Assembly (NCBI RefSeq): GCF_020181035.1
Contig: NZ_JAIQYY010000034.1
Location: 1-59,192 of the forward strand
DNA: 59,192 nucleotides
Source of the DNA: Streptomyces sp. CoH27
GTDB taxonomy: Bacteria > Actinomycetota > Actinomycetes > Streptomycetales > Streptomycetaceae
Reading direction: 5' to 3'
Both the position numbers and the translations under genes were made by a program. The notes beneath the pieces were generated by a model, which saw only the letters and a list, made by a program, of their open reading frames with translations, was not told the origin of the DNA and searched no databases. This document shows, in pieces, positions 8,197-17,168 of this stretch. Within the stretch, counting starts at the first letter, position 1, and each line of letters starts with the position of its first letter.

Positions 8197-9310
8197 TTGG
8201 CACGCAGGATGACGGCACTCTTCGCCGTCGCGGGACTGGTGGCTACGCTGCTTGGGTCTGGCCGCCCCCGCTCAGGCCGCTCCCACACGGCAGCTGAAGG
8301 TCGCCACCTACAACATCGATGAGGGCACCGACTTCCCGGGGCTGCTTACCGCCCCCACCTGTGCGGAATTTACCAGGCGAGCCGGCCTCGACTATGACCA
8401 GATGGTCGCCACCGACTTCCCGTCCCGTGCCCAGGCGATCTCCCGGCTGTTCCGGCGGGAACACCCCGAGGTCGCCGGTCTGCAGGAGGTCGCCCTGTGG
8501 CAGAAGGGGCCGCTGAACGGCTCCCTCCACACCACCTATGACTTTCTCACCATCCTTCTCCGCGCGCTGCGCGAGCATGGTCTCCACTATCACGCTGCCG
8601 TGATCAACACGATCGGCACCGCCACCGTGCCGATCAGCGCCACCGAAAAGGCGAGCTACACGGACCGTAACGTGATCCTGGTAGAGGACGGGCTCCCGGT
8701 AACGAATCCGCAGTCCCACCTCTACGCGGCGAAGCTTGTCGTCCCCACCGCGTGCGGCGTTCCCTTCACCCTCCGGAACGGCTGGTCGACGGTGGACGTC
8801 AGCCTCGCCAAGGGCAATGCCAACGACCGGTCGGAGACGGTACGGGTGGCCAACACACATCTGAACGCATCGGTGCCAACCATCCGAAACGCCCAGGCGA
8901 ACGAGCTGCACGCCGCACTGGCCCAGTCGCCGTACCCGGTTGCCGCTGTCGGGGACTTCAACTCCCTGCCCACCGAGAGCCCGTACCTCACGTTCACCTC
9001 CGGCGGCTACGACGACGCCTGGAAGGTTGTGCACGGTCCGGGGGACGGATTCACCGCCTTGCAGGACCCCAATCTGCGCAACCTGCCGTCCAAGCTGGAC
9101 CACCGCATCGATTACGTCTTCTACCAGCCCCCGCGGCTGTCGGCGGTCGTCGCCAAAGTGATCGGAGACCGCGCGAACGAACGGACACCCAACGGACTGT
9201 GGCCGTCCGATCACGCGGGTGTGTCGGTATCGATGCATCTCAGCACGACGAAGGCCGGATCACCCGCCGGCAACCAGCCCTGGGCAGTGTCGCTGCTCTG
9301 GCTGACATAG
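8197..9310 (+). pseudogene. Secreted endonuclease/exonuclease/phosphatase, frameshifted
   Basis: An EEP-fold hydrolase (DNase I-like superfamily). Core motifs seen: VATYNI, LQEVA (catalytic Glu), NTHLNA, GDFNSLP and terminal SDHAGV (catalytic His), covering about 330 residues. A TTG start at 8197 has GAAGGAG 6 nt upstream and begins a signal peptide (LARRMTALFAVAGLVATLL). That frame then shifts by one base in the GGG at 8254-8256; removing one G joins it to LAAPAQAA, a signal-peptidase-like end, and the mature protein. So the gene is intact except for one apparent insertion, which may be real or a sequencing error. The mature enzyme would be exported; its substrate (nucleic acid, phospholipid or phosphoinositide) cannot be told. 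Confidence 0.8.
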
Positions 9311-9357
9311 CGGTCGGTGGGGCGACTTGCCTCTCCATCGATTGCTATGTCAGCCAG
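9298..9357. terminator. 14-bp inverted repeat overlapping the EEP stop codon
   Basis: CTGGCTGACATAGC (9298-9311) is perfectly repeated in inverse at 9344-9357, with a 32-nt spacer. The left arm includes the TAG stop of the EEP gene. It may act as a terminator, or be the scar of an inserted element, since transposase debris follows. The loop is long for a terminator. Confidence 0.4.
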
Positions 9358-9566
9358 GGCCTCAGCGATCCGTGCCAATGTGGGCTCATCACCAACCAGC
9401 TCCGGGACCGAGTGCTGGACGAGGTGTTGCATCGAGCCCGGCGCCGGTCAGTGGCCGACGTAAAGCTCAGGTTGGACGACGGGCTTGCAGCGGCAGTGGG
9501 AGAGTGGGGCCCGGGGCGCGTTTCGGGCCGCGTGGGCCGAGGAAGCGACGCTGTCCTTGAAGGCGA

Positions 9567-9785
9567 TCAGTCCCGTTCGGCTTCTCGGGACGCTGGCTGT
9601 CCGTTCCTGCGGGAGCTTCGGCGAGTGATGCGCCTGGTCATGAGGGTGATCGCGGCCCAGGTGATCAGCGACTCGGAGTGCTGGATGAGCCGTTCGTAGT
9701 CCCGGGCATTCCGACGGACGTGCATGATCCAGGCCAGCGACCTCTCAACTACCCGGAAGTCGGGGCAGGACGACGAACCCGGGGG
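9567..9785 (-). pseudogene. IS5-family transposase, C-terminal fragment
   Basis: Read on the minus strand, this stretch gives VVERSLAWIMHVRRNARDYERL followed by SESLITWAAITLMTRRITRR. That is the conserved C-terminal end of IS5-family transposases, including the last catalytic Glu region (VVERS..W). The preceding GFVVLPR piece is in another frame, so there is also a frameshift near 9745. Nothing upstream encodes the rest. It is transposase debris between the EEP gene and the V-ATPase operon. Confidence 0.7.
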
Positions 9786-9853
9786 TGTTTTTCGGCCGAC
9801 TGACGCTATTGAGGGTCAGCACGGTACGCCAGCTGACAGCGGTCGGCGGCATC

Positions 9854-9879
9854 GGGCGGGCCCCTGCATGGGCCCGCCC
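9854..9879 (-). terminator. Terminator of the V-type ATPase operon
   Basis: GGGCGGGCCC and GGGCCCGCCC form a perfect 10-bp GC stem with a 6-nt loop, 26 bp after the stop of the last ATPase gene. There is no U-tract, as is usual in Streptomyces. Confidence 0.7.
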
Positions 9880-9904
9880 TCGTCGTGCGCTCCTTGCCGT
9901 GCCG

Positions 9905-10525
9905 TCACCGGGGGCCGTGGGAGGCAGCCCAGCGGCGCCGTACCGCTTCCTCGTGTTCGGCCTCCTCCAACCCCAGCTCCACGGAAGCGAGTTCGCGCTG
10001 CAGCCGGGGGATCCAGTGCCGGCGCAGGGCACGGACCCGCTGCCGGGTGCGCTCGGCCTCGGCGGCGAGCAGGTCGGCGGCGGCCCGGTGGGCGGCGTGC
10101 TCCGCGGCGGCGCGGACCGCAGCGCGGTAGGCGGTCTCGGCGTGCGTGAGGGCGGTGTTGGGCGGTGTCGGTTCGGCCGGGGAGCGGACCGGGTCGGCCC
10201 AGTCCACTGCCGCGGGATGGCGTACACCCATCAGCGCGGCCCACTGGACATCGATGCGCGACCGGTCCGCGGGCACCGCCTCGGCCAGCGCCCGTTCGCC
10301 GCCGAGCAGCACCCCGCGCACCAGCCAGCTGTCCGCCTCGGCGAGCCGTTCCCGCCAGACCCGGCCCGCTTCCTCCGCCGCCCGGCGTTCCGCCTGCTCC
10401 CGGTCCAGCAGGAGGCGGAGTTTGCGTTCCAGCAGGTCCGCTCCGCGCAGGGCGGTGGCGAGACTGCGGCGGAGCCGCAGCCGCCCGGCCCGGCCCGGCG
10501 GCACCCGCCGCCCGTGCACGGTCAC
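9905..10525 (-). CDS. ntpD: V/A-type ATPase subunit D (central stalk)
   Basis: A 206-residue subunit D, the long coiled-coil rotor shaft inside the A3B3 head. Seen: an N-terminal basic helix (GRAGRLRLRRSLATALRGADLLERKLRLL) and a C-terminal helix rich in RxRALRRHWIPRLQRELASVE, the pattern of D subunits, with Ala/Glu/Arg-rich heptads between. The length matches the family (about 200-220). It starts in an ATGA overlap with subunit B (10522-10525) and is the last gene of the operon, before a strong hairpin. Confidence 0.9.
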   Translation of the reverse strand: MTVHGRRVPPGRAGRLRLRRSLATALRGADLLERKLRLLLDREQAERRAAEEAGRVWRERLAEADSWLVRGVLLGGERALAEAVPADRSRIDVQWAALMGVRHPAAVDWADPVRSPAEPTPPNTALTHAETAYRAAVRAAAEHAAHRAAADLLAAEAERTRQRVRALRRHWIPRLQRELASVELGLEEAEHEEAVRRRWAASHGPR

Positions 10526-11916
10526 GATGGCGCCTCCTCCCGCGACGGATGGTGGGCGTCGAGGAGCTCCGTCGGGATCATTCCGAGTTGGCTGTGCGGC
10601 AGGGTCAGCAGCACCTCCCAGGCTCGGTCCAGTGAGGCGTCCAGCGGCCGGTTCTCCTGTGTGCCCTGGGCGAGGAGGCGGGTGCGGAACGCGTCCTCCA
10701 GGTCGAGGTGGCGCAGGTCGGTCGGGCTGAGGGCCTGCCGCCCGATCAGGTCGGCCAGTTCCCGTACCTGCCGGGACCTGGCCAGCGCGGCGATCAGCTG
10801 CGCGGCGACGGCCGGGTGGTCGGCGCGCGTGCGTCCGGCTCCGGTTCCCTTGCGCATCAGACGCGACAGCGAGGCCAGCGGATCGACGGGCGGGTACGTG
10901 CCGGTGGCGTACGCCTCGGCAGACAGGACGACCTGTCCCTCCGTGATGTAGCCGGTGAGATCCGGGACGGGGTGGGTGATGTCCCCCGCCGGCATCGTCA
11001 GCACCGGCAGCACGGTCACCGACCCGGGCCGACCCCTGATCCGGCCGCAGCGTTCGTAGAGGGAGGCGAGGTCGCTGTAGAGGTAGCCGGGGTAGGCGCG
11101 GCGGGCCGGGATCTCGCCGCGCGCTGCGGACACCTCGCGCAGCGCCTCGGCGTAAGCCGTCATGTCGGTCATCACCACCAGGACATGATGGCCTTCAGTG
11201 AATGCCATGTGTTCAGCCACGGTGAGGGCGAGGCGGGGGGTGAGCAGCCGTTCGATCACCGGATCATCGGCGGTGTTGAGGAAGAGAACCAGTTCCCGTG
11301 CGGCGGAGCGTTCCGCGAGCCCGTCGCGGACGAACGCGGCGTCGGCGTGTGTGAGCCCCATACCGGCGAACACGACGGCGAACGGCTCGCCGCCACACGT
11401 CGCCTGGGCCGCGATCTGTACGGCCAGTTCCAGGTGTGGCAGCCCGGCCGCCGAGAACACCGGCAGCTTCTGGCCCCGTACCAGCGTGGTGAGTACGTCC
11501 ACGGCGCTCACGCCGGTGAGAACCGGTTCGTTCGGCGGTTCCCGGCGCACAGGGTTGATCGGTGCGCCGCCGACCGCCGCGTAGGTGCCGCCGAGCACCG
11601 GCGGTCCGCCGTCGGCCGGTTCGCCCCGCCCGTTGCACACCCGCCCCAGCCATCCGGCGCCGACCGGGATCCGCAGCGGTGTGCCCGAGAACGCGACGCG
11701 GGTGCCGCCCCGGTCCATGCCGGCCGTATCTTCAAGGACCTGCACCACCGCGACATCCCGGTCCACCTCCAGGACCAGCCCGTGCCGCCGTTCACCGGAG
11801 CCGAGGACGATCGTGGCGAACTCGTCCCAGCCGACCCCGCTCACCCCCTCGACGACCACGAGGGGGCCGCGGAGTTCCCGCACACCCGTGTACTCGAATT
11901 CCGCGCGGCCGCTCAC
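10522..11916 (-). CDS. ntpB: V/A-type ATPase subunit B (non-catalytic)
   Basis: A 464-residue subunit B. It has the N-terminal beta-barrel, GWLGRVCNGRGEPADGG, and the nucleotide-domain segment PVFSAAGLPHLELAVQIA, where a true P-loop is replaced by SAAGLPH, as is characteristic of B subunits. Further motifs are MTDMTAYAEALREVSAARGEIPARRAYPGYLYSDLA (cited in two overlapping pieces: MTDMTAYAEALREV and PARRAYPGYLYSDL) and LPVLTMPAGDITHPVPDLTG. It is cytoplasmic, alternating with subunit A in the hexameric head. ATGA overlaps join it to subunits A and D. Confidence 0.95.
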   Translation of the reverse strand: MSGRAEFEYTGVRELRGPLVVVEGVSGVGWDEFATIVLGSGERRHGLVLEVDRDVAVVQVLEDTAGMDRGGTRVAFSGTPLRIPVGAGWLGRVCNGRGEPADGGPPVLGGTYAAVGGAPINPVRREPPNEPVLTGVSAVDVLTTLVRGQKLPVFSAAGLPHLELAVQIAAQATCGGEPFAVVFAGMGLTHADAAFVRDGLAERSAARELVLFLNTADDPVIERLLTPRLALTVAEHMAFTEGHHVLVVMTDMTAYAEALREVSAARGEIPARRAYPGYLYSDLASLYERCGRIRGRPGSVTVLPVLTMPAGDITHPVPDLTGYITEGQVVLSAEAYATGTYPPVDPLASLSRLMRKGTGAGRTRADHPAVAAQLIAALARSRQVRELADLIGRQALSPTDLRHLDLEDAFRTRLLAQGTQENRPLDASLDRAWEVLLTLPHSQLGMIPTELLDAHHPSREEAPS

Positions 11917-13694
11917 GCCGCTGCCTCCTTCAGCCGGGCCAGCACGGAGTCTCGGCCCGCCGCCACCGGAGCGGTCTCCGTCGGACCCGCCGTCTCACGT
12001 GCCCTCAACAACGGCGTGAAGTCGACAGCTTCGACGTCCTCGGGCCGGGCGCCGGAGTCCGCCAGCTCCAGGCAGCGGTCGACCACCGTCAGCACCGCCT
12101 CCACCAGCGCCGCGGTCTTCTCGGGGGCGCTGTAGGCGTCCGCCGGGGACAGCGCGCTCTGCTGGATCAGGGCCTCGCGCAGCAGCCGTCCCGCGAGCAC
12201 GCTCATCCGCTCCCGGGGCGGCAGGGCCGTGATACCGACCAGTTCGACCAGGTCGGCCAGCCGGTCGGCCTCGGCCAGCAGCCGCGCCACCCTTCCGCGC
12301 CGCTCGGTCCATTCGGGGGCGCCGGCCCGCGTGTGCGCGGCGGCCAGTGTGGCGGCGTCGCGGGAGAAGGAGTCCGTCCAGGACACGGCCGGGTAGTGCC
12401 GTGCGTAGGCGAGGTCGCGGTCCAGGTTCCACAGGCACCGTACGAAGCGTTCGGTGTGTGCGGTGACCGGCTCGGTGCGGTCGCCGCCCGGTGGGGACAC
12501 GGCGCCGATCACGGTGACGGAGCCGGTCGCGCCGGCGAGGGTGCGCACGGCGGCGGCTCGCTCGTAGAACGCGGCCAGTTGCGAGGCGAGTCCCGCCGGA
12601 TAGCCTTCCTCGGCGGGGAGTTCGCCCATGCGGGAGGCGAACTCGCGCAGCGCCTCCGCCCATCGGGACGTCGAGTCGGCGATCAGGACGACGTCGAGGC
12701 CCATGTCACGGAAGTACTCGGCGACGGTCGCGCCGGTGTGCACGCTCGCCTCGCGGGCCATCATCGGCATGTTGGAGGTGTTCGCGATCGTCACGGTACG
12801 GTCCGCCAGCCGGCCCCCGGTGCGCGGGTCGGTCAGCTCGGCCAGTTCCTCGATGACGTCCGCCATCTCGTTGCCGCGCTCGCCACAGCCGACGTAGACG
12901 ATCACGTCGGCATCGCACCACTTGGCGATCTGCTGGAGCAGCATGGTCTTGCCGGTGCCGAAGCCGCCCGGCACGGCGACCGTGCTGCCGCGCGCCACCG
13001 GGAAGAGCAGGTCGACGGCCCGCTGCCCGGTGTTCAGCGGCACGTCGGCCGGCAGCCGCCGGGACACCGGCCGCGGCTTGCGCACCGGCCAGGACTGCGC
13101 CATCCGCACCTCGTGCCCGCCCACCACGGCGAGCACGGCGTCCGAAGAGTACTCGCCCGCCGCCGCGATCCGGCTCACCTCGCCCGTGAGGTCCGCAGGC
13201 ACCAGGAGCCGCAGGGACACGCTCGCCCCGATCTCGCCGAGCACGTCCCCGGCCGCGACCTGCCCGCCCTCGAACACCCCTGGTGCGAACGGCCAGGTGT
13301 GGCGTTGGGGGGCGGAGTCCGGGCCGGTGGTCAGCAGGAGGTCGCCGACGCCGTCCAGCGGGCGCAGCAGTCCGTCGAACACACCGCCGAGCAGATCCGG
13401 AGCAAGGCACACCGACAAGGGCCGACCCTGTGGCTCCGCGGGGTGCCCGGGGGCCAGCCCGCCGGTGTACTCGTACGCCTGGACGGTGGCCGTGTCGCCG
13501 CCGATGGCGACCACCTCGCCCGGCAACCGGTCGGGGCCCAGCACGACCAGGTCGTGCATGGCGACCGAGGCGGGGCAGACGATCTCCACGAGGGGACCGG
13601 CGACCCGGAGGACACGCGCCGTGCCCCGCGCGTGCCCGTCGCTGCCGGACCGAGCCGGCGCCGAGCCTCCGGGGCCGCTCACGGCGGCCCCCAC
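11913..13694 (-). CDS. ntpA: V/A-type ATPase subunit A (catalytic)
   Basis: A 593-residue catalytic subunit. It has an N-terminal barrel, the bulge or 'non-homologous' region typical of V/A-type A subunits (about 120-200), the Walker A GGFGTGKT with Lys about 249, and the arginine/Walker B region DVVLIADSTSRWAEALRE. Downstream are GELPAEEGYPAGLASQLA and GAVSPPGGDRTEPV. All residues needed for ATP hydrolysis or synthesis appear present. A is the normal GPFGxGKT-type loop with a Gly-Gly variant. The start overlaps the end of subunit E by 16 bp and the stop overlaps subunit B by ATGA. Streptomyces also has an F-type ATP synthase, so this is a second rotary ATPase (established knowledge of the genus). 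Confidence 0.96.
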   Translation of the reverse strand: MGAAVSGPGGSAPARSGSDGHARGTARVLRVAGPLVEIVCPASVAMHDLVVLGPDRLPGEVVAIGGDTATVQAYEYTGGLAPGHPAEPQGRPLSVCLAPDLLGGVFDGLLRPLDGVGDLLLTTGPDSAPQRHTWPFAPGVFEGGQVAAGDVLGEIGASVSLRLLVPADLTGEVSRIAAAGEYSSDAVLAVVGGHEVRMAQSWPVRKPRPVSRRLPADVPLNTGQRAVDLLFPVARGSTVAVPGGFGTGKTMLLQQIAKWCDADVIVYVGCGERGNEMADVIEELAELTDPRTGGRLADRTVTIANTSNMPMMAREASVHTGATVAEYFRDMGLDVVLIADSTSRWAEALREFASRMGELPAEEGYPAGLASQLAAFYERAAAVRTLAGATGSVTVIGAVSPPGGDRTEPVTAHTERFVRCLWNLDRDLAYARHYPAVSWTDSFSRDAATLAAAHTRAGAPEWTERRGRVARLLAEADRLADLVELVGITALPPRERMSVLAGRLLREALIQQSALSPADAYSAPEKTAALVEAVLTVVDRCLELADSGARPEDVEAVDFTPLLRARETAGPTETAPVAAGRDSVLARLKEAAA

Positions 13695-14188
13695 AGCGTC
13701 TCGGCCTGCACTCCCAGCCGGTCCAGGGCGCGGTCGGCGAGGGCATCCGCCGACAGGTCGACCCGGCGGCCGGGCACCTCGGCTGTCACTCCGCCGCCTT
13801 CGGCGGCCGTGACCCGTGCCTGCGGTCCCAACAGGGCCGTCGCGGCCTCCACAAGCCGGAGCTGCGGGACGGTGCCCTCCGCCAGCGCCCGGCGCACGCC
13901 CGCGCGGATCCTGGCGCGGAGTTCGGCGTACACGTCGGCGCGGGCCGCGAGTTCCGCCGCCCAGGCTTCCTGTGCCGCCCGGACCCGCTCCCGGCCCGCC
14001 GCGGCTGCACCGTCGGCCGCGCCGAGGTCCCGGGCTCGCGCGAGCACCGCTTCGGCCGTACTCCGCGCTTCGCGCAGGGTCTCCTCCGCGTCGGCCCGTG
14101 CGCGGTCCAGCTCGGCATCGGCCGAGGCCCGTGCCGCACGCAGCAACTCGGCGCGCACGGGATCCAGGGCGTCCACGGGCACCGTCAT
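13679..14188 (-). CDS. ntpE: V/A-type ATPase subunit E (peripheral stalk)
   Basis: A 169-residue subunit E. It has an N-terminal Ala/Glu/Arg coiled coil (about 5-85, ADAELDRARADAEETLREAR) followed by a small globular C-terminal domain ending in LSADALADRALDRLGVQAET. The Met at 14188 overlaps the subunit F stop by ATGA (14185-14188). It pairs with the subunit G-like protein to form the peripheral stalk that holds the head static. Length is slightly below the family's usual 180-200. Confidence 0.85.
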   Translation of the reverse strand: MTVPVDALDPVRAELLRAARASADAELDRARADAEETLREARSTAEAVLARARDLGAADGAAAAGRERVRAAQEAWAAELAARADVYAELRARIRAGVRRALAEGTVPQLRLVEAATALLGPQARVTAAEGGGVTAEVPGRRVDLSADALADRALDRLGVQAETLWGPP

Positions 14189-14415
14189 CGGGGCATCACC
14201 ACCGTCAGAGGCCGGAACGGGTCCGGCAGCGCCGTCGCCGCGCTTCCGAGGGCTTCCGAGGCCTCGGCAGTGAGGATCACCAGGCGGACGGTGCCCGGGA
14301 GTGTTCGCCAGGCTAGGCGGACGGCGTCCGGATCCTCTGCCACGAGGACGTCGACCCCGGCCAGCGCCAGGCCGCACACGCCGGTCCGTGCGCCGATGGC
14401 GGCCACCGTGCCCAT
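14185..14415 (-). CDS. V/A-type ATPase subunit F (central stalk)
   Basis: A small 76-residue subunit F. GTVAAIGARTGVCGLALAGV resembles the family start, in which a glycine-rich strand-turn precedes the conserved Gly and Asp. The segment VRLVILTAEASEAL matches the second strand (usually VxIxLITxxxA). The chosen start at 14415 is two bases after the stop of subunit K. It lacks the C-terminal helix of longer F subunits (about 100 residues), so it is a short version. F binds subunit D at the base of the rotor (family knowledge). Confidence 0.75.
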   Translation of the reverse strand: MGTVAAIGARTGVCGLALAGVDVLVAEDPDAVRLAWRTLPGTVRLVILTAEASEALGSAATALPDPFRPLTVVMPR

Positions 14416-14417
14416 GA

Positions 14418-14831
14418 TCAGGCTTTCCCGATCAGCAGGATGGCGACCACCAGCCCGTACACGGCGATGCCCTCCGCCAGGCCGACGATCACCATCGCCC
14501 GGCCGAACATCTCCGGTCGTTCGCTCAGCGCGGCCAGCGCCGCGGCACCCGTGTAGGCGACCGCGATCGCGGCCCCGATCGAGGCCCCGGCCACCGCGAT
14601 AGCCGCCCCGATCAGGGCGGACCCACCCGCCCCGCCGGAGGTAGCAGCCTGGGCAGAGGCCTGCGCGGGACCTGTGAGTGCCGTGGCCAGGACGGCACAG
14701 GCCCCGCCCAGAAGGGCGAGGTTCGTGGCCAGGAGCCAGCGGAAGGCGTGCCTGGTCCGGCGCCGACGCAGCAGCCGGAAGGCACCGAGCACCGCGGCGA
14801 GGACCGGCAGGACGATCAGCCAGGTGAGCAT
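14418..14831 (-). CDS. ntpK: V/A-type ATPase proteolipid subunit K (c ring)
   Basis: A 137-residue proteolipid. The C-terminal 70 residues are a c-type hairpin: a Gly/Ala-rich helix (SALIGAAIAVAGASIGAA), a polar loop (LSERPEMFGR), and a second helix GLAEGIAVYGLVVAILL carrying the ion-binding Glu. Two additional hydrophobic segments (about 1-20 and 32-57) precede this, with a very basic RLLRRRRTRH between them. No glutamine of the Na+-binding kind is visible near the Glu, which suggests H+ rather than Na+ (inference). The start at 14831 has GGAAGG upstream and overlaps the subunit I stop by 16 bp. Confidence 0.88.
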   Translation of the reverse strand: MLTWLIVLPVLAAVLGAFRLLRRRRTRHAFRWLLATNLALLGGACAVLATALTGPAQASAQAATSGGAGGSALIGAAIAVAGASIGAAIAVAYTGAAALAALSERPEMFGRAMVIVGLAEGIAVYGLVVAILLIGKA

Positions 14832-16252
14832 GGGACCACCTTCCCAGCGCGATCGGCAGGTTCCGCCGGAGGAACGTGCCAGGGACGAAACGGGCGGCCC
14901 TCCGTCTCGAAGAGCCGGGAGAACAGCTCGTAGAACTCCAGCCGCAGAGCCTGCACACCAGCCACCAATGCCTCCAGACCGAACGAGACGGCCGTACCCA
15001 CGACGAACAGCAGCACGGCACCCATGACTCCGGCAGCACCGCGCGCGGCCAGGCCCGTGGTACCGCGCCACACCAGGTCGGCGAGCGCCGCGTGGGTGAG
15101 GCCGAAAGCCGCGAGCCGGGCGAAGGACAAGGTGTTGGTGCCCGTGCGCACGATGACGTCGAACAGCCGCACCACCGTCTCTGCGAGCCCCGCGCCCCCG
15201 CCCGCCGTGGCCCGGAACAGGCCGTACGCCACCAGCGCCAGCCCCGCCCCGGCAAGTGCGGCCCCGGCAACTGCTGCGGGCGGCCGGTGCAGGAGCAGTC
15301 CCGCCCCGGCCAGCGCGAGCCCCAGGTAGAACAGCAGCCCGGCACAACCGGACGCCGCGTACACCCCCGTGCCCCAACCGCCCTCACGTACCCGGTTGAC
15401 CGCACCGGCGGCATGCGCGAGGGCCAGCAGTCCGGCCCCGAAGAGCACGGCGGCACCCAGGAGGCGCGCGGGGCTGTCGAGCGGGCTCAGCCACAGCACC
15501 GGCAGCAGTCCGGTGGGTCCGAAGAACTCGCCGTAGGCGGCGCCCGCGAGCACGGCGGCGGCTCCGGCGCCCGCCAGGAACGGCCACAGCCGCCTCAGTC
15601 GGGCGAACCGGCGGGGCCACCTGAGACGCAGCGCGAGCGCGCCGAGCAGAAGCAGCGCACCGTGTCCCACGTCGCCGAACATGATCCCGAACATGGCGAC
15701 GTAGGCGAGACCGGCCGGCCAGGAGGGGTCGAGGTCGGCGTAGGCCGGTGTGCCGTACGTCGTCACCAGCGGAGTGAAGGAGACGGGCCCGCCCGGCCGC
15801 AGCAGCGTCGGCGGATCCGTACCGGGAGGAGACGGCAGGGGCACCAGCGCGCCCCCTGCAGCGGCAAGACGGGCCCCGACGCGCGCCACCTCACCCGCCG
15901 GGCACCACCCGGCCAGCGCAGCGACCTCACCATGCCGTACGGCGCCTTCCGCACGCTCCTCCAGCTGGGCCTCGCCCGCCAGCAATGCCATGCTGCGTCG
16001 CTGTTCGAGGAGGTCGAGGTTGGGCACGGTGGCGGCCAGGACAGCTGAAGCGGTGCTCTCGGGCTCGGTGCCTCGTCCCCGCAGCCGTTGCAGTCGCAGG
16101 GCCGCCGGGCCCGGAGCGGCCTCCTCGGCACGGTCCAGCTCCACACAGCCCTCCTCGGCGAGCCGCACGAGCGCGTCCCGCAGGGCCGCCTGGGGCACGA
16201 CCACCGCCACGCGGTGCATCCGGACCGGTGTCATCGCCTCAGGCCAAGGCAT
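14816..16252 (-). CDS. ntpI: V/A-type ATPase subunit I (membrane a subunit)
   Basis: A 478-residue stator membrane subunit, clearly shorter than the usual 600-660. The cytoplasmic N-terminal region (about 1-190) is compact. The membrane half has about seven helices with family motifs: MFGIMFGDVGHGALLLLGAL, SFARLAAFGLTHAAL (with the Arg that faces the c-ring Glu), and GLEALVAGVQALRLEFYELF. Start 16252 is chosen for GGGAGG 6 nt upstream; 16234 (MTPVRM) is an alternative. It overlaps subunit C by 14 bp and subunit K by 16 bp. It forms the two half-channels for ions. Confidence 0.9.
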   Translation of the reverse strand: MPWPEAMTPVRMHRVAVVVPQAALRDALVRLAEEGCVELDRAEEAAPGPAALRLQRLRGRGTEPESTASAVLAATVPNLDLLEQRRSMALLAGEAQLEERAEGAVRHGEVAALAGWCPAGEVARVGARLAAAGGALVPLPSPPGTDPPTLLRPGGPVSFTPLVTTYGTPAYADLDPSWPAGLAYVAMFGIMFGDVGHGALLLLGALALRLRWPRRFARLRRLWPFLAGAGAAAVLAGAAYGEFFGPTGLLPVLWLSPLDSPARLLGAAVLFGAGLLALAHAAGAVNRVREGGWGTGVYAASGCAGLLFYLGLALAGAGLLLHRPPAAVAGAALAGAGLALVAYGLFRATAGGGAGLAETVVRLFDVIVRTGTNTLSFARLAAFGLTHAALADLVWRGTTGLAARGAAGVMGAVLLFVVGTAVSFGLEALVAGVQALRLEFYELFSRLFETEGRPFRPWHVPPAEPADRAGKVVPCSPG

Positions 16253-17168
16253 CGAACACCTCCCGGGGCCGTCCGCCGCGCGCCGCGGACTCCAGTGCCG
16301 CCCGCACCCGCCAGGCGTCCACCGACAGCACCGCGACCGCGCCCACGACCACGCCGGGCCCGTACCGGCCCTCGCGCAGCAGCGCCATGCCGTCCACCTG
16401 CACCGTCCGCCACCAGCGGGCCTCGGCCCGCCATAGCCCGTCCGGCTCTTCGACGTCCACCAAGGCCCACCGAGCCGCCGTGGGCAGTGCGGCGCGGAAC
16501 TCGTCATATGTGGCGGCGGCCGCTGCCCGTTCCCCGAGCAGTCGTGCCGCGTCGCGCCGTACGGGCTCCGGCAGCGAGCGCCGGTGGACGAACCGTTCGC
16601 GGGCCGTCAGCAGCACGGCACATCCCTGGGCCCAGCGGCGCGCGGCCGGTACGGCGACTGCGGTGCGCCGCGCGGCGGCCATGCGCATGCCGGTGACCAG
16701 GGCCCACGGTGTGTCGTCACCAGGGTCGCCCCAGGGTGAGGCGGCGAGGGCCGCCCGCACTTGCGGGGGCGTGTCGGCGCGCTCCAGGCTCCGCCAGGCG
16801 GTCTCGAGTGCCCCGAGCCGGTACGGCTCGGGTACGTCCGTGCGGCGGCCGTCCGGCGCTGGCAGCCGGGTGACGACGTTGGCGATCTCGAAGCCTGCGG
16901 CGAGCGGCACGAGCAGCCGGGCGCCACCGGGCGGCAGCCAGCCGGCCAGCACCCGCAGGTGCCACAGCAGGGTGGCGGATACCGCCATCTGCGCCCCCGG
17001 CAGGTCGGTCGAGGTCCGCGCATACCGCGCGTACGGGGTCGCGGTGAGGCGCCGTAGGCCGTCGTCGAGCGTCGGGCTCGCGGCGATCTCCCGTGCCCCG
17101 TCGGCCCCCGGGTACCGGGCGACGAGCGCCTTCGCCCGCACCGCACCGGCCACCCAGCCCGCGCTCAT
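16239..17168 (-). CDS. ntpC: V/A-type ATPase subunit C (V0 d / AC39-like)
   Basis: A 309-residue all-helical subunit C, the funnel joining the rotor to the c ring. Seen: an N-terminal VAGAVRAKALVARYPGA, the conserved pattern FEIANVVTRLPAPDGRR (family FELRNLxxLLR-like), and the length expected for a C/d subunit. It has many Ala/Arg-rich helices and no membrane helix. It overlaps the gene before it by 4 bp (17165-17168) and subunit I by 14 bp. Assignment rests on position and helix pattern as well as motif, since C subunits diverge strongly. Confidence 0.82.
   Translation of the reverse strand: MSAGWVAGAVRAKALVARYPGADGAREIAASPTLDDGLRRLTATPYARYARTSTDLPGAQMAVSATLLWHLRVLAGWLPPGGARLLVPLAAGFEIANVVTRLPAPDGRRTDVPEPYRLGALETAWRSLERADTPPQVRAALAASPWGDPGDDTPWALVTGMRMAAARRTAVAVPAARRWAQGCAVLLTARERFVHRRSLPEPVRRDAARLLGERAAAAATYDEFRAALPTAARWALVDVEEPDGLWRAEARWWRTVQVDGMALLREGRYGPGVVVGAVAVLSVDAWRVRAALESAARGGRPREVFDALA

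Noticed and set aside
9745..10227. Minus-strand frame ending in FVVLPRLPGS
   Set aside because: Most of it is a shadow of subunit D in another frame; only the last dozen residues are transposase debris, included in the IS5 fragment.
11562..14273. Open frame of about 900 codons on the plus strand
   Set aside because: It runs antisense to the ATPase A, B and E genes; its composition is Pro/Arg-rich without any motif, the usual by-product of GC-rich coding DNA.
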